From NCBI GenBank assembly GCA_947650285.1, contig CANTFL010001312.1, positions 124,001-188,000 of the forward strand: a DNA stretch of 64,000 nucleotides, read 5' to 3'. This document shows, one piece after another, positions 18,301 through 30,211 of this stretch. Under the pieces are notes generated by a model. The model did not search any database and had not been told where the DNA came from. It was given only the letters and a program-made list of their open reading frames with translations. Each line of letters opens with the position of its first letter. Position 1 is the stretch's first letter. A program made the translations under genes and the position numbers. The stretch comes from Hyaloperonospora brassicae (Eukaryota; Oomycota; Peronosporomycetes; Peronosporales; Peronosporaceae).

Positions 18301-21300
18301 TGCTAATTATATCCATACAAGTTGTATCGTCGTTGTAATCGACAGCATCGAAACTTTATGTCGGCTAAAGTGACAAGGACCGGAAAATTTGCATATGGCT
18401 CGTTATTATAAGACAGCAAGGAACAAGTGAATCCACTTAATAATCACGGTTAAACGACCCATCAAAATGACGCATTATTATGCACGAACTATATAGTGTA
18501 CCTGAGCTAAGCATAATGCTGCGTTTTAACATTTTAACGAAGTCGAATGAAATACTCATGTGTCTGCAAGCAAAGTATACTTGCGACCCACCTGCACGTC
18601 TTTCCGACAGTTTCGACGGCTTGTCTAGCAGTTTCACAAAAGTTGGGCTTAAACAACTGATGATGCCGGAAGCTTTTTATATACTCTTGCGGGTACTATC
18701 TATCGCATGTTGGCGAGATCGGTAGTGCCAAATCATTTGATTAGCAATCTTTTATACGCAGGAGCTCTTAAATACTGCTCGATAAAATTACTAACGCGCC
18801 AGCCATGCACGAGGATATTAGGCTTCGTCCAAAATCGAAAGTTATTTGCACAAGTGCATTCGCCCAGAATACCCGTCGACAATCTTCTTAGCGCACCGTC
18901 ATTTCGGTAGAATGCGTCGAAAAAATTACATTGACGTATCAAGTTAGATAACAAATTTAATTTTTTTCTTTTACGTTTGTATCGAGCAATTTTTCGATTT
19001 CATTATAGCACATTCACACCTTCGACTTTATGCTATCTATTCCGGCAATAACAACCTGATGACATATCTCGTTGAAAATGATTGTGTTCCCTGTGGTATT
19101 TCGCAGTAAATGATGCTAAGTTCCGAGCCTAAAACATTCGGCACACACGACGGTACCTTTACGAAGTCAGCATCCGTCTTCGGGTAAAGTGGTTGATGAA
19201 AAGATATATTATCAGGTGAAGAGCCATATTGTCTAAGATCAGTCGGAAGCCTAAAATGGCCTGTAAGATTAGCTCTACCGGCTGCAATATTCGGATCTCC
19301 ACCTTTGTATCTGCAAGTCTTAAATAAATCAATTATGGTTACTATGGCATCAATCTTTAAGGATGTAGAGGTACTGAAGCTAACACGGTTTTCGTCTCAG
19401 GTTGCTACTTCGTAGATAGCTATATCATAATTGATGATTTCCACATAGTAATCCAGCATCCAATATATGTGTAGGCTCGCACACAGTCAAATTAACCCAA
19501 CATAAGGCGTTTAAGCGAATAAAATCGGCCACCATCCATATTTATGAGCTGGTGAGAGCGTACATTCGGTTTCCGGATAATTCGATTGCAATTAAGATTT
19601 AACATTCATTTTTCGATCTTGCATTAGCTGTTCTGATTTAATATTACAACCGAGACATATTGGTAGGAGTAGATATGTGAAGGATCGTTTTTCGAAACGA
19701 CGAACGTTGCAGCCAAATATGGGATATAATAGGCTTTCCGTAGTTGGTATATTACTTCATTATCATCGAACGAATGTATTATTTTTAAAGGGCTTGCATC
19801 GCTAAATGTTTAGCACCTTAACGTGCAAATAGTTGCGAGTACCACAGAAATAGACCACGTTCTTTTGGGAAAAGTGATAAGCTTCTTATGTTATGCCAAA
19901 TGACTGCAATAGTACGTCGGTAATTCTTTAAAGTCAAGGTACACGATTAACAGATTGCCAAGTAGTCAGAAGATATATGAGTATAGAATAAATTTTTTTG
20001 AAAAGTATTTTGGACGCAGAGCATTAGAATATTCAGGCAAGTTGATTGGAGTACTCCCAAACATTCAGCAAGCGTATACAGCTTTATGCGAAGTCGATTC
20101 CCATCACCAATTCCATACCTCATTCATTATAGAATGAATGAAGTCCACCTAGATGAGTGCGACCCTCTCTTCCTGTGGGTTTTAAAAAGATCAGAAAAAC
20201 GTTAGTACACGACATGACGTATTGCCTACTTGCTTTGATTCATTCCCGGGATACAATATACATTGAAATAATGCAGCTTTACGGATGCCACTATATGAAG
20301 ATATGATTTAGAAATCGTTGCTGATGAGAGGAATCAGTAATCTTATGCTATAGTTAAGGATACTCATCAAGAGCATGAACTAAATTATGACAGTAGCAGA
20401 CATAAGAGAGCACCTATGATTACATTATTATTACTGAAATTTTCTTGCGTCTACTATAAGAGGGGACAAACGGAGTCATGTGGATATCCTGGACGAAGAG
20501 CTATTTGGCCGCAAAAATGTCCCTCTTGGATATTTGACGGATATAACAATACACTTTAGGACCTAATTAGGCCAATGAATCAGTAATGGCAATGATCAAA
20601 TTACATATATATATTAGCACAGACATGTTGCCTCATGTTTATCGGACCTGTATTTTACATAAGTAAGGCCAAAATGTGAACGATCAAGCTCAATGCATCA
20701 TGATGTAAATCAAACAGTGCGATGTAATCTTCGTTCAGATTCTTGTCTCGACTATTTTCCAGGTCGTTTCGATTGTCGCTTTTTCTAATGAGATCACACG
20801 TGCTGAGTATCTTGCTGAACTTGCAACATGGCAACGAGCAAAGACATGACAGGTTTTCAACAGAGCGCTACCACTGCATGTTCATAGATCCACCAACGCG
20901 TATTAACAACGGGTAATGCGGTGCTGCCATTCACTTGCTATTACTTTAGTACGAGTGCATTAAATTTGCGCACAGGGAATCCCGTCCTAGATGAGTAGAT
21001 TCATTCAGAAGTAGATCGACGTTATAATATGTGAATCAAGACAAAACGAGATAGGTTTTGCTTTAGTGTGTATCGTGTATCGCGTCAGCATACAGACAAA
21101 GCAAGTTGATGTCATTACGAGTGTCCGAATGCGATTAGAAGATACGTTGACTTGTCAATATTTCGCTTTCGCTTTTACATCTTCTTGCCACTGATACTGA
21201 GTGTATATGATTGTAGTTGCAACACTCGTACGACTTCGAGCTTCGATTAGTCATGAACTAAAGGATCAGTTGCAGACGGATAAACCTGAGCTCCGAGCTA

Positions 21301-22462
21301 GCATATATCGCCAATGACGGATCAAGATTTGGCTGCACCCAGCATCGATTCCGACAGATTACGCTGGGACTAAAAGAATTAGCGAAGAATTTACACCCGC
21401 CGTCACTACGACTTGGGCCTGGCCATACCAATTGATCGGATGTGCGTCACATTGGCAGTCCTTTTAAATGTGACCCTCTTTATTATAACTTACAACGACT
21501 CTGCATAAAGATGTCGAAAATTGTCCTACAGTAACGTGTGCTAACGGCGCACACTCTTAACGTTCTGTGCCATCGATAATAGATTGCGCCCAATTCAGCA
21601 AAAACACAACTATCTGATCTAATACCAATGACCTGAAAAGCTGATTCTAATCGACTTCTTCGACTTTCTATTGTAAATGGCTGGGCAATATAGAGAGCAC
21701 CTCAAAGAAATCTGTATCATAGGCGCACGAGGGTATAAAGTAGTGCGACTCGTATATACTTTCTTTGTTTCCATATGATTGAAATAGAGCACCATTTTTT
21801 TCTCCCTATTTTTTATGAATACTTGAAATGGTAGCTAAGGGCCTATCTACTTCATATCTAGACATTTACAGCCCTTATGTTTGGCGATGCCAGTGAAATT
21901 TGACTTGTATAAAAGGCCATATGAATTAGTCGACGCAATGGGTACGGTAGATAGCAGGCTTTTTGCACGAAAAATGGGCATGACGATTATGACACATAAA
22001 GAAAGTGGTACTGACGATCAGTATGCCATATTATAAATTGAGAAAGTGCACGCGTACCCATTTAAGACATACGGTGCGCACCACCTATAACCTTTACTCT
22101 TTTTTATCAACCAAATTTAAAACTGAAGAGAAACATTTTTCACACCGTTTCCGCAAGCGAAAACGCCTATTCCAAGGCTCCACTCTTACTGCACACAATA
22201 AGCACGTCTTTTGCACGTTTTCAACACCAACAAATGTACGAATCGGTCGGAATCTATCTACATTCCGCGCCCCAACAAATGGCTACAGCATTTGTAAGTC
22301 ATTAGGGCTGTTGCTGTGCCCACACTGTCATCCAAAATCAATGTGATGTCAAGAGCTAAAAGAGACTTTGACAAAGACTATCACTACGGCCGGCCATCGC
22401 ATCATTTTATACCGGCTTTCATTGCGAATTGATAAAAATGTATTGGGGAATATCAGAACGCC
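15373..22462. other. AT-rich intergenic DNA without recognisable genes
   Basis: No open frame here exceeds about 115 codons and none shows a recognisable motif on either strand. Apart from the hairpin at 16589-16696 I see no organised feature. It probably consists of old, unrecognisable repeat debris. Confidence 0.6.
16589..16696. repeat. Long imperfect hairpin (about 45-bp arms)
   Basis: TTGCCTCTTACTTTGCACGT and onward to GGAAGTT is mirrored by AACTTCCGACCCTCACACAC and onward to GTAAGAGGCAA, around a loop of about 17 bases (acctgccttcaccaagt). Arms of this length with a few mismatches suggest a foldback or MITE-like element or a small-RNA precursor. Confidence 0.75.
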
Positions 22463-22702
22463 ATGCTCAGAAAAAATTGCGACTTCACATTTAAAGGCCT
22501 CATGCAGATGGCCTTCAAATCCGTGGTATCCGTATCTCTCACTACAATCCACAGAATTGCTCAAAGCCTTCGGTACATGGTCGTATATCGAAAAAACCTG
22601 ACTAGGATGGGCGCCGAATACGCTGTGAAAAATCAAAGGTCGCACCGAAAGGTCCCAACTTTAATCTTGCTGGATGTGAACATTTTAACTGCTTCCAATT
22701 AG
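22463..22702 (+). pseudogene. Probable Tc1/mariner-like transposase fragment
   Basis: The 79-codon stretch contains SVVSVSLTTIHRIAQSLRYM followed by VYRKNLTRMGAEYAVKNQRS. This resembles the end of the second helix-turn-helix of Tc1/mariner transposases and the linker leading to the DDE domain. No catalytic residues are present and flanking frames are broken. Recognition is by pattern only and could be coincidence. Confidence 0.4.
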
Positions 22703-24155
22703 GATTTAAATATAAATAGTTTGCATACGAATCTAAAAAAAGGAATACGCAGGGACTTTTGGGGAAGCTAATTGTGGTTCGACGCGAGCAATTAATAAAT
22801 TAACAAATTCTCCAAACTTTACGGTCTTATAACTTTGCGGAAACTCGTCAAATTCAAATCCGAGACTATGGATGTAAAGCTAGTAGCGTACGCAAGCCGT
22901 CTATAGTCGTTGAATTGTATTTTTGGGAGTACGGGGTGAGGAGTTAATTGGTCACGAAACTCTCAAAGTGTTACAGGTTATAGATGAAGCAAACTATATG
23001 TTATCGGCTTACTAGTCGTTTTCGGTCTACATGGTTAGTCATCTGGTCGTTCAGCCCTAACAAATGATACCACGTCCCATTTATAATATATTTTACTATT
23101 CTGTGGCGACAGAAGGGTTACCCTATGAAGCGTACAAAGCGGGTTATATCTTGACCAAATTAATGGGACTGTTACATATCGATGTGGTATTATTAACTAT
23201 GAAGCAAGTAGACTAAGACGTCTATCATACTGTCACTTGCTGCGTGATGTTAAATAGTCATTGGGGAGCAAGTATCGACATCACTGATATTTTGTCCCTG
23301 GAGACCGCGATCATTTTTTGCATTAGCGTCTAGATACCTGCGTGTCAATACAGATAAAGTCTTGTACGCTAATGCATAATATGGTCGCGGTCTCCAGGCA
23401 GCGAAAGTTGGTCAGTTTTGTCGAAGCTTTGTCCGCTATCGACGTCGTCGCAGTATCGAGATGAATAAAACAGCTGCGACTTACGTTGAATTACCACGAA
23501 GGACCAGTTGGAGCTGACACCATTTCTAGCCACCTCGCCATTAAAATGATATTCGAGACCACCATACATGCAGAATTAGCACCCTGTCACGATTGGTCCT
23601 TTAGCATCGAGCAAGATCAACCCTATGTCATACAACGGCCTGATAGCCCATCCTCCTGGTCTCTCTCCCTACCTACCTTCGCGACAGAACCATATACGTG
23701 TCCCAATCGTACCTGTTATCGGCAATTTGTCAAGTGTCTTGGACGGCAGCTACCTCATGAGCTCAATTGATTAAATACTTGTTAGCCTGGTGATAAATTA
23801 TTTTTGTAAAAGTCAATGACATCCTTCGACCGTGGGCTCACTTCTTTATAATTTCACTTTCTGGAAACCGACGTCGTCTTTACAGCCATAACAAACAGTG
23901 GATGTGATGGACACGTACCAAAAGTTACATACTGATACGATAAGGAACGATTGTTCGCTTTTGAGAATGTCCTATCTGCCATGACTCATCCACACACAAG
24001 CAAAGATGGCAGTAAACACAATAGTACAAAAGACAGACAGCGCAAGCACAAGATGGAAATCATCGGCTGTCAATCTTCGGTATTGGCAGTTTGTCTCTGC
24101 GTGTATGGACAGAGGGAGCTAGCAGCAAAAGGTCCTACCTTTCAGCTGCCAAAGA
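22703..24155. other. Intergenic DNA without recognisable genes
   Basis: Only short unconvincing open frames occur. It contains the hairpin at 23297-23398 and forms the left flank of element D. Confidence 0.55.
23297..23398. repeat. Hairpin with about 33-bp arms
   Basis: CCTGGAGACCGCGATCATTT and TTTGCATTAGCGT are mirrored by ACGCTAATGCA and ATGGTCGCGGTCTCCAGG, around a spacer of roughly 36 bases. The outer 15 bp are perfect, consistent with the inverted termini of a very small foldback element. Confidence 0.75.
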
Positions 24156-24160
24156 CACAG
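24156..24160. repeat. Target-site duplication of element D, left copy (cacag)
   Basis: cacag precedes the left LTR and is repeated at 31771-31775 after the right LTR. Confidence 0.93.
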
Positions 24161-24637
24161 TGTAGCGGAGCTACACAGCTCCTTAAGTCAGAGGAAGACT
24201 TAACGCTCTACGGACATCTTTGGTTTTACGAACCCGAATCAGAGATTCAAAAAGCTCGATAGCTTACGGTCCCTGTTTGAGGGGGACCCAACGATTCAAA
24301 ATAATCACAGCACAGAGTGCTCAGGAGCAGCTACCTTTACAGGTATTGCTAGCTCCTACCGATCAAAGACGCCTCGTAAGGCACGTGCCTTTCAGTGATC
24401 GAAAGGAGAGCTGAACTTCATTTCTTCTTTTAACCTAAAGGAACACCTTAGAACAACGTAATTAACCTACTCGCTAATGTCCTAAATAAAACCTCTCAGA
24501 AGATCTCGTAATCAATGGTTGACAGACATCAGTCTTCAACAATTGATACTGTGTTCTGCTATCGTTTAAGGGGAGCCCCATCCCTTGTGAGCACCACACC
24601 TATTGTCGACTACCAGCCGACGTGCAACTCTTTTAGA
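24161..24637 (-). repeat. Element D 3' LTR
   Basis: It aligns base for base with 31294-31770. Its inner edge reads AACTCTTTTAGA where the other LTR has AACCCCGTTACA, so the canonical terminal inverted repeat is lost on this side. Confidence 0.93.
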
Positions 24638-24650
24638 CCTTCCCCCACCA
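24638..24650 (-). promoter_or_regulatory. Element D polypurine tract
   Basis: The minus strand reads TGGTGGGGGAAGG directly next to the 3' LTR. Confidence 0.7.
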
Positions 24651-24702
24651 GACTGACGTTATCTTTTAACGTCAGTCAAAGTCATTCCTCGAAGAGGACG
24701 GT

Positions 24703-26100
24703 GTGCGTGCTACAACCTCGCGGTTCAGCAGAACACGAAACACCGTGGCATCGCCACCCCATGAGTCCCCGATTCTCTCTTACTACCTCGGCATTGATGT
24801 GGAGGAGAACTATGGTAGTGATACCGATGTCTTTGGTGAAGAAAGGACATCGTTCGACTTACCAGTGCAAGAGTCAACGCCTCATATTACAAACCCATTT
24901 GTCGAACGTGGTGAAACCACCGCGCAAGGAGCGCAGCATAATGCAACAGATGAAGGTGAGCGCGTAATCACCAACCCGCTCGATGATCGACATAATTTTA
25001 TTTTCCAGCGAGAGGGCGTGCTCTACGTCGCACTCATACCCAGACGGTTATTCAAAATTGGAGTGGCAACGTGTTTTCAACACTTGACGAGGAGCAACGT
25101 CTCCGTCAAACGGAAGGCCGTAGCCTCGCAACATGGGTCCTTGGACCAGAGGCTACGTCGCCAGAAGACATCGCATTTCGCCTGTACATACATGAGAGGT
25201 ATCTTGAACCATTTATGACCACCCAAGGTCAATGCAAGGCACACCTTGAAGACTTACCTCGTGTTTTTTTGGCTCGACCAAATAGGGGCTTACCCATCTT
25301 GTTATTTGCCGGTTAGTTGCATAAGGAGGAGAAACACTCGTTCATCCGCTAGGTATACCGCAACCGAAAACTCAGCAGTGTCCCATCACTGAGGGAAAGT
25401 GCCAGTGTAAATGATGTTCGTCTCAAATGAAAGATTCGGTACGAATACGCCAAGCTCAAGGCCAGAGGCCAGTTGCGTACACCTACTCACTATGCTTCGG
25501 CTACGCCGGTAGCCATGGTTTCCGAGCCTAAGGCGCGGACTAACCCGCTACCTCCCACCACTATTGGTGGGAAGCCGTATCGGTCGATGGAAAACACTTG
25601 CCACGATATACTTAAACATCCACGGCGTATGGGCAATCCTGCCGAAGGGGTATCTCATACTCCCACGAAATCTCCGACTCCGGGTACCCTCTCCACTTCA
25701 CCAGATACTGGTATTGGCCCTGAAGACGACGTCGTTTCGGGATCCTCACTACATGAAACGGATAGGTTCCTTGCTCATCGATAAGCGTCGGTGGTGGTCG
25801 GTGTACCGAGAGAGGAGCATGAGAAGGTGCTTCTCGGGCTGAGTGGTCTCCATGAGACTTTGAGTAGGACCCAGAGTGCGTTTGACGCGATGCGACCCCG
25901 TGTTGAGGTGTTGTAGTTGGTCCAAGCCCGTGTCCAGGCATTGGAGTCGGGCCAGGCCCGGATGGAGGCTCAGCTTGACCTCTTAATACGGATTAAGCAA
26001 CCGATGGGCAGGCCAACCTACGTGGCGCAAGCGTCTTCAAGTTCACGTGGGACGGATCCCGATACGGCTAAAGCAAGCCAACGTAGAACACGGGGGTGTG
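24703..26100 (+). pseudogene. Element D antisense ORF, broken
   Basis: On the plus strand, opposite to pol, 24703-25090 encodes an acidic region (LGIDVEENYGSDTDVFGEER). After a frameshift near 25075 the frame continues with LDEEQRLRQTEGRSLATWVL and IHERYLEPFMTT. It stays readable, with stops near 25315, 25350 and 25430, through 25473-25784. A coiled coil follows at 25803-25990 (EEHEKVLLGLSGLHETLSRT; LVQARVQALESGQARMEAQL). The order acidic or low-complexity N-terminus, globular middle and C-terminal coiled coil opposite the pol linker and chromodomain is the same as in A, B and C. I did not find clear residue-level similarity to B, only matching architecture. Confidence 0.55.
25612..25941 (-). 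pseudogene. Element D pol C-terminus with chromodomain
   Basis: After a Ser/His/Pro-rich linker the frame encodes YPFHVVRIPKRRRLQGQYQY, LVKWRGYPESEISWEYE and a short tail. These are the three beta strands and helix of a chromodomain with the aromatic pattern largely kept. It ends pol. The linker overlaps the antisense coiled coil. Confidence 0.85.
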
Positions 26101-26209
26101 TGCGTAGTTTGCGCGGAAGGTTGAGCGTATACGCAAGTCCCTTCTTGGCTACGACCGTGAATGTTTCAATGAAGCGCGAACGCAAATTTGTCTTGAAGAC
26201 AGCAGACAC
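26018..26209 (-). pseudogene. Element D integrase C-terminal fragment
   Basis: RSRFIETFTVVAKKGLAYTL and LPRKLRTHPRVL correspond to the GPF-V-x-YTL-LP-THPVF region at the end of Gypsy integrases (FYVGRLRP in B). Isolated by frameshifts on both sides. Confidence 0.7.
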
Positions 26210-26386
26210 TACATTTGTAGGTAGGTTCTTAGCATTGAGTAGAACTTGGTCTCCGACCTCATAACATTTAATACAACCTCTGCCTTTAGCATCAGCTTGT
26301 TCCTCCTACTTGTCTTAGCTATCAGCCAGTGCGTCACGCACATGTCGTAAGACATTCAATCGCGTTTCGAGAAACTCGCTTACCTG

Positions 26387-26932
26387 TTATTGAACAGTAG
26401 AAGAGCTGATATCAGCAAGCCGATCGGCAACTCCTCCTCCACCAAGCCCTGAACTACGGAGTGGTAGCGTAAACGGAACGCGAGGGTGTGTGGAACCAAT
26501 CACATAGAACGGTGTGTAGCTGGTGGAGGCATGCACGGCGTTATTCAACGCAGATTCAACGACAGGGAGCATCGTACTACAACGCTTAGGCGTTTCAGCG
26601 CAAACAATGCTCAAGATGTCACCGATGATGCGATTCAATCGCTCGGTTTGACCATCTGTCTGCAGACGATTCGCTGTGGACATGTCCAATCGTGTGCCGA
26701 GGACCTTGAAGACGGATTTTCATAACTTTCCAGTAAATCGGGGATCTCTATTAAATATAATTGCCAACGACAGTCCGTGTTGTCGAAACACTAGATCGAT
26801 AAACAGCGCAGCTGCACCCTCACCATCAAAGGTATCTGGCACCGCCGCTAAATGAGCCATCTTGCTCAAACGGTCAACAAAAGACCACAATACCCGTAAC
26901 TTCATACGAATCCTTCGGTAAATCGAACACAA
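26387..26932 (-). pseudogene. Element D integrase catalytic core fragments
   Basis: FVDRLSKMAHLAAVPDTFDG and AIIFNRDPRFTGK (second catalytic Asp) occupy 26932-26720. After a frameshift, LQTDGQTERLNRIIGD (catalytic Glu) and ALNNAVHASTSYTPFYV follow at 26689-26387. The first Asp (SMDFVFDLP) is in the preceding segment. Confidence 0.85.
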
Positions 26933-27812
26933 AGTCCATGCTGATGGACTCCGAACACCCCGAGGGTATGAGTAGACTAGCTAGCGGCGCAGCCGCATAA
27001 GGTGAGGATTTTACTCGTTGACACGTATAACATGTACACACATATGTGCTCACCCATTTGTAAAGTTTGGGCCACCAATAGCATTGGCTAACTGAGCTAC
27101 AGGTCTTATCGAGATTGAGATAACCGCTCACCGCAGTATCATGCGCCTCATAGAGGAGTCGATACTTCAACTCCTCATCATAAGAGACAACGATACGAGG
27201 AGTGTCATCCACATCTGTGCTATAGCACAACAGGATTTGATCGATGGAATATCGATGTATCCCCGCACATAAACGTGCCGAAAATATTCTGTATGAATAC
27301 TTGAACTTTTCGCTCCCTAGAGCACGTAGCAGGTCTACACAATGTTCATCTTTTGCATATGCCAAACGAATGAGGTCAGTGAACGACGACGACAAAGTCG
27401 TAACATGATAAAGCTCATAGTCAAGTCGGCGTGACAACGCATCAGCCAAAGCATTCTGCTTGATCGGCCTATACTTCACCTCGAAGCTGTATTCGGCAAA
27501 GAAGGAAAGCCAACGAGCCATTCTCTGAGAGAGGTGAGGCGACTGGGTCGCAGTGCGTGGTGACGTATGATCATTATAGCTCACAAATGGCTTATAGTCA
27601 AGAAGAATGACATTGCATTTGACTAGATCATACTTCATTGCAAGTAGCTCTTGAACATGAACAGGATTGTTCTTTTTTACAGCATTTAGCTGTCGGGACT
27701 CAAACGCAATGACGCGTTCCCGTCCACCAAAATCTGTCTGTAACATAGCGCTGTCTATTAAATAGTTCGATGCGTCACAGACGACACTGAAAGATGGATC
27801 AGGATCAGGCAA
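26874..27812 (-). pseudogene. Element D RNase H and integrase N-terminus
   Basis: A 312-codon open stretch. RNase H landmarks are FSVVCDASNYLIDSAMLQ, AFESRQLNAVKKNNPVH, SQRMARWLSFFAEYSFEV and NALADALSRRLDYE. The integrase zinc-binding region reads YEAHDTAVSGY, with the second His replaced by Tyr, then CTCYTCQRVK with both Cys. SMDFVFDLPKDSYEVTG follows. The lost His would disable the zinc finger. The length and order fit Gypsy pol. Confidence 0.88.
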
Positions 27813-28028
27813 AGCTAAGATTGGCTCATGAAAAATAATTTTTTACTGCTTGAAAAGCATCATGCTGTGTGCTAGTACAGCACCATTCCACATCATTTTG
27901 ACGGAGATTGGATAATGGCCGAGCCATGTCCACATAGTTCGCACTTTACTTTTGTAAGTAATTGGAAAGGCCAAGACACTTACGTATATCCTTTTGATTC
28001 TTTGAAACAGGCCAATCGAATATGGCTT

Positions 28029-28956
28029 TTACTTAAGCGGGAACGCTTTAAGGCCTCGCTTACCAATAAAGTACCCTAAAAAGGAAATATCTTCTGCACC
28101 AAAGATGCACTTAGACGCGTTGGCGTACAACTTATTCGTGCGCATGCACTCAAGCACCGCTTGTAAATGGTCAATGTGATTGTCCACATCTGACCAACCG
28201 TTCACACCACGAATATGGACAAAGATGTCATCAAAGTACGTCTGTGCAGAATCTCGGTGAGGTCTGAAAAATTGTGTCACAAGACGATTGAATGTAGCCG
28301 GGCATTTAGTGCCCCTTGCGGCATAACAAGCCACTCCCAGAGCATACCGCTTGAAATGCTGACCGCTGGCAGCGGAATATCGTTCTCTCGCATGAGCAGT
28401 TGATACTAACCATCGACTAAGTCGAGCGCACTGTACATTGTACATACCACCATATTGTTCTGGTAAACTTCCTTCCTCAAATTGGTGTATGATCCGGGAT
28501 GGTGGCCGCATTAAGCCTATTGGAAGCATGAACAATGCGCCAATTCCCATTGGGCTTTTTTTCACATAAGGTTGGTGTGGAATGGGAAGATTTGCTCCCA
28601 CGTACCGCTCCTACCGCGTGCTTTGCACGAAAGAAGTCGTCAATGACGCCACACTGTTCCTTCGGTTAAGGCCAATGCCGTGTTACGCAGTATTTAGTTC
28701 CAGGAACCAAGTCAATTTCATGACGTACACCACTATCGTGAGGTAAGACGGACGGTGGGTTGTGACACACCACGTCCTGAAACTCCTTTACCGAAGGATC
28801 GAACGGATCAAGAGGGTCATTAAGGATCGAAGATCCACTACGGGCATCCAGTGCCACCCTTGTGTCCTCAAGGACAGACTCGACCAATAACGAGGATGAG
28901 TTCAACTCAATATCCGGCCGAACGACCACCAACTCGGATAATTCTCCTGCCTGCAA
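28029..28956 (-). pseudogene. Element D reverse transcriptase remnant
   Basis: The N-terminal part (28956-28666) contains [19 protein letters not shown], the equivalent of RHDIELKPGSKYCVMKQWP in B. After frameshifts, the palm (28601-28029) holds CPATFNRLVTQFFRP, the catalytic TYFDDIFVHIRG, and KLYANASKCIFGAEDISFLG. The stretch between, which should hold the SxMDLxxGYxQI motif, is out of frame. Confidence 0.85.
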
Positions 28957-29383
28957 GGCTTAACTAATTTCGCCGTCAGACATTTCGTCTAGGTCAAAGA
29001 GAGTATCCAAGGATGGAAGGGTCTTAGACTAATATTGCCATCAACATGGCCATTCAATCCATTGGCAAGTGTATATAGTGTATTATTACTATTGTCACTT
29101 CGTAACTTCTTAGACGTTGAGCGCTTAACAGTTGCCACCCGACGCTGGGATTGTTTCCCCAAAGAAACCTTACGCCCCCTAGAAGCCGGGATAGCTGGGT
29201 CCCCGTGGTTTTTATTTATCTTAGCACGCTCTATACGAGCGCTCATGTCTTGAACGACATCTGGTGAAGAGTTGCGTAACCCGAACACTTCGCCCAGTGG
29301 ATTTACACATACCACTTCACTTACAGCATCCGGGCCTAGCGCTGAACACTCTGTCTTTTCGCCAACAATGTCATTAGCGACAT

Positions 29384-30118
29384 TCAGTGAGGTGCCATCT
29401 CGGCCGCCCTAACTCGGTGAAATTTGACGTATCGCCCACTCACATCAGAGGAATTATATTCTTGATGACTCGGCCCTAGGCTAACCATGCCTGCAGCATG
29501 CAATGACTCAGTTTCACAACGAGTATCACTTAATGGAGTACAATCCTCTTCACATACGGTGAAAGAGCTCCACTCAATATGAATGTAATTGACATTGGAG
29601 TTAACTAACTCTGACATACCAATGTATAGCACATATACATCTTCTGTCAATGGCTCGCTCCAATAGCGCTTTTGTTGCATAGCGAAGGTAATTACATGAC
29701 TCTCCGAAGCTTCGCTGGGAACATTGCGCGTGGCGTCTAAGGTCTTATACCTCCAATCAATCCATGTCTCATGGCATTCAAGCCAAGCCATACGTAGGAT
29801 GAGATCATATCTCGAATCCAAATCGAGGACAAGACAGCATTCAATGCTATCAAAGTCCAAGAACTTCGAACCTAAGTTCAACGGAACTTTAGGCCCCGTG
29901 ACGCGACTACCAGTCGCTAAACGAACGGTGATTGAATCACCTTCATGCGCTTTGAGCGCTTCAGCATATCGCTGACTTCCCTCAAGGGAACGACGTCGAG
30001 CATAATTGCATGATGCTCCGGAGTCGATTAGGATCGACCAATGCTTCTCAAAGCCTTTAACTTTCGCCTCGGCGACTAACAAGCCAGGCTTGTATCCACG
30101 CTCTGTGCTGGCGGGCAA
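29384..30118 (-). pseudogene. Element D protease region
   Basis: WSILIDSGASCNYARRRSLE is the retropepsin-like active site (Asp-Ser-Gly-Ala-Ser). It is followed by the flap region with VRLATGSRVTGPKVPLN and the second signature CLVLDLDSRYDLILRMAWLE. The remaining roughly 90 codons are the protease-RT linker. The frame here is offset from that of the gag UAG at 30205-30207, which I attribute to decay. Confidence 0.85.
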
Positions 30119-30185
30119 AGAGTTCAGTGAGGCTAAGCCCTGTTTTACTCTACCTCCTAGAGAAGTAACATAACTCAGTTCTTCC

Positions 30186-30211
30186 CCAATAGGGCGCCCC
30201 GCGACTACTGG
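30186..30211 (-). promoter_or_regulatory. gag-end stem-loop with CAG-UAG (element D)
   Basis: The coding strand has CCCAGTAG pairing with CTATTGGG (one G-T wobble) around a GC-rich loop. The UAG is at 30205-30207, at the end of the gag frame after the zinc knuckle (frame GNVDTQ-stop). It is in the same place and context as in B (CAG-UAG, then GCGCCCTA), with different bases in the outer stem pairs. Confidence 0.65.

Noticed and set aside
22005..22346. 113-codon basic open frame upstream of the Tc1-like fragment
   Set aside because: Considered as a transposase N-terminus, but no helix-turn-helix pattern could be followed with confidence.
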